Shown here: one piece after another, positions 5,663 through 5,986 of the stretch
How positions within the stretch are numbered: position 1 is the first letter of the stretch
How the letters are laid out: the number at the start of each line of letters is the position of its first letter
Assembly: GCA_902771745.1 (NCBI GenBank)
Contig: CACXYG010000092.1
Location: forward strand, 1 to 5,986
Length of the DNA: 5,986 nt
Source: an uncultured Erysipelotrichaceae bacterium
Lineage (GTDB): Bacteria; Bacillota_I; Bacilli_A; RFN20; CAG-288
Direction of reading: 5' to 3'
The notes under the pieces: model-generated
The model's database searches: none
What the model was told of the DNA's origin: nothing
The model's input: the letters and a program-made list of their open reading frames with translations, nothing else
Position numbers and translations under genes: made by a program

Positions 5663-5986
5663 ATGGCTGAAAAGAACGCTTTAACCAGAAAAGGTAAAGA
5701 AGATTTAGAACTCAAATTACAGAATTTAACCGAAGTCGAGATGCCAAAGGCTAACGACGAACTCAACTTTGCCAGATCTCAGGGTGACTTATCCGAAAAC
5801 AGCGACTATGATGCTGCCAAGGAAAGATTTGAAAACATCAAAGCTGAAATCGCCAGAATCAAATACATTCTTGATCATCACACCATCATCGAAGAAGTCG
5901 AAGATGAAGGTGGCGAAAAGACCGCTCGTTTAGGTGGTGGTGAAATCACCGTCTTAGACCTCTCCAGAAACAAGGAACACAAGTTC
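5663..5986 (+). CDS. greA: Transcription elongation factor GreA (3' end missing)
   Basis: The first 108 codons of GreA run open to the right edge; the full protein is usually about 155-160 residues. GreA enters the secondary channel of RNA polymerase and stimulates transcript cleavage in backtracked complexes, rescuing stalled elongation. The N-terminal coiled coil (about 8-75) carries the diagnostic tip motif GDLSENSDYDAAKE (41-54); Asp42 and Glu45 correspond to the acidic tip residues Asp41 and Glu44 of E. coli GreA. The FKBP-like C-terminal domain begins near residue 80 and is cut by the edge. The start ATG is supported by AAGGAG (5648-5653) with a 9-nt gap and by the family-like N-terminus. 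It has its own extended -10 promoter, separate from tetR. Confidence 0.95.
   Translation, partial: MAEKNALTRKGKEDLELKLQNLTEVEMPKANDELNFARSQGDLSENSDYDAAKERFENIKAEIARIKYILDHHTIIEEVEDEGGEKTARLGGGEITVLDLSRNKEHKF

Noticed and set aside
1..5986. Defence system, CRISPR array, mobile element or RNA gene
   Set aside because: No tandem spaced repeats, transposase, integrase, terminal inverted repeats, tRNA cloverleaf or rRNA sequence was seen; all large frames are assigned to ordinary families.

Overview
This looks like a chromosomal segment from a low-GC Firmicute (Bacillota). The evidence is AT-rich intergenic DNA, strong purine-rich ribosome binding sites (AAGGAG, GAGGAG, AAGGGGAG), extended -10 promoters and intrinsic terminators. 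UGG is used for Trp and no in-frame UGA is needed, so ordinary code 11 fits. The long nucleoside kinase with a ThrRS-like front end and the general protein style suggest a clostridial or erysipelotrichial gut anaerobe. That placement is inference; no rRNA or other marker is present.

Layout from left to right. (1) A one-piece ABC transporter, ATPase followed by a FtsX/MacB-type permease, runs off the left edge and ends at 2747. (2) A small cold-shock-domain gene (2851-3051) has its own promoter, a leader hairpin and a strong intrinsic terminator. (3) A convergent uridine kinase-like nucleoside kinase (4784 down to 3150, minus strand) probably shares that terminator. (4) A 218-bp divergent regulatory region follows. 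(5) A TetR-family regulator lies at 5003-5563, with a terminator folded into its last codons. (6) The start of greA (5663 onward) has a clear extended -10 promoter and is cut by the right edge.

The genes do not form one obvious pathway; they are single-gene transcription units with housekeeping or stress roles plus an exporter. What ties the region together is regulatory. Three near-palindromic sites resembling the CcpA/LacI-family catabolite element (TGWAANCGNTNWCA), each with one mismatch, lie in three of the four intergenic spaces: ahead of csp, between the kinase promoter and its RBS, and at a possible tetR promoter. The divergent region also carries a GGAAAC repeat cluster and a 13-bp palindrome that could be TetR operators. 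The greA promoter carries a perfect 18-bp palindrome between its -35 and -10 boxes.

I see no RNA genes, insertion sequences, CRISPR arrays or phage genes, and no gene-free stretch over 300 bp. I found no clearly new multi-gene system; the best leads are the repeated cre-like sites and several family-level oddities.
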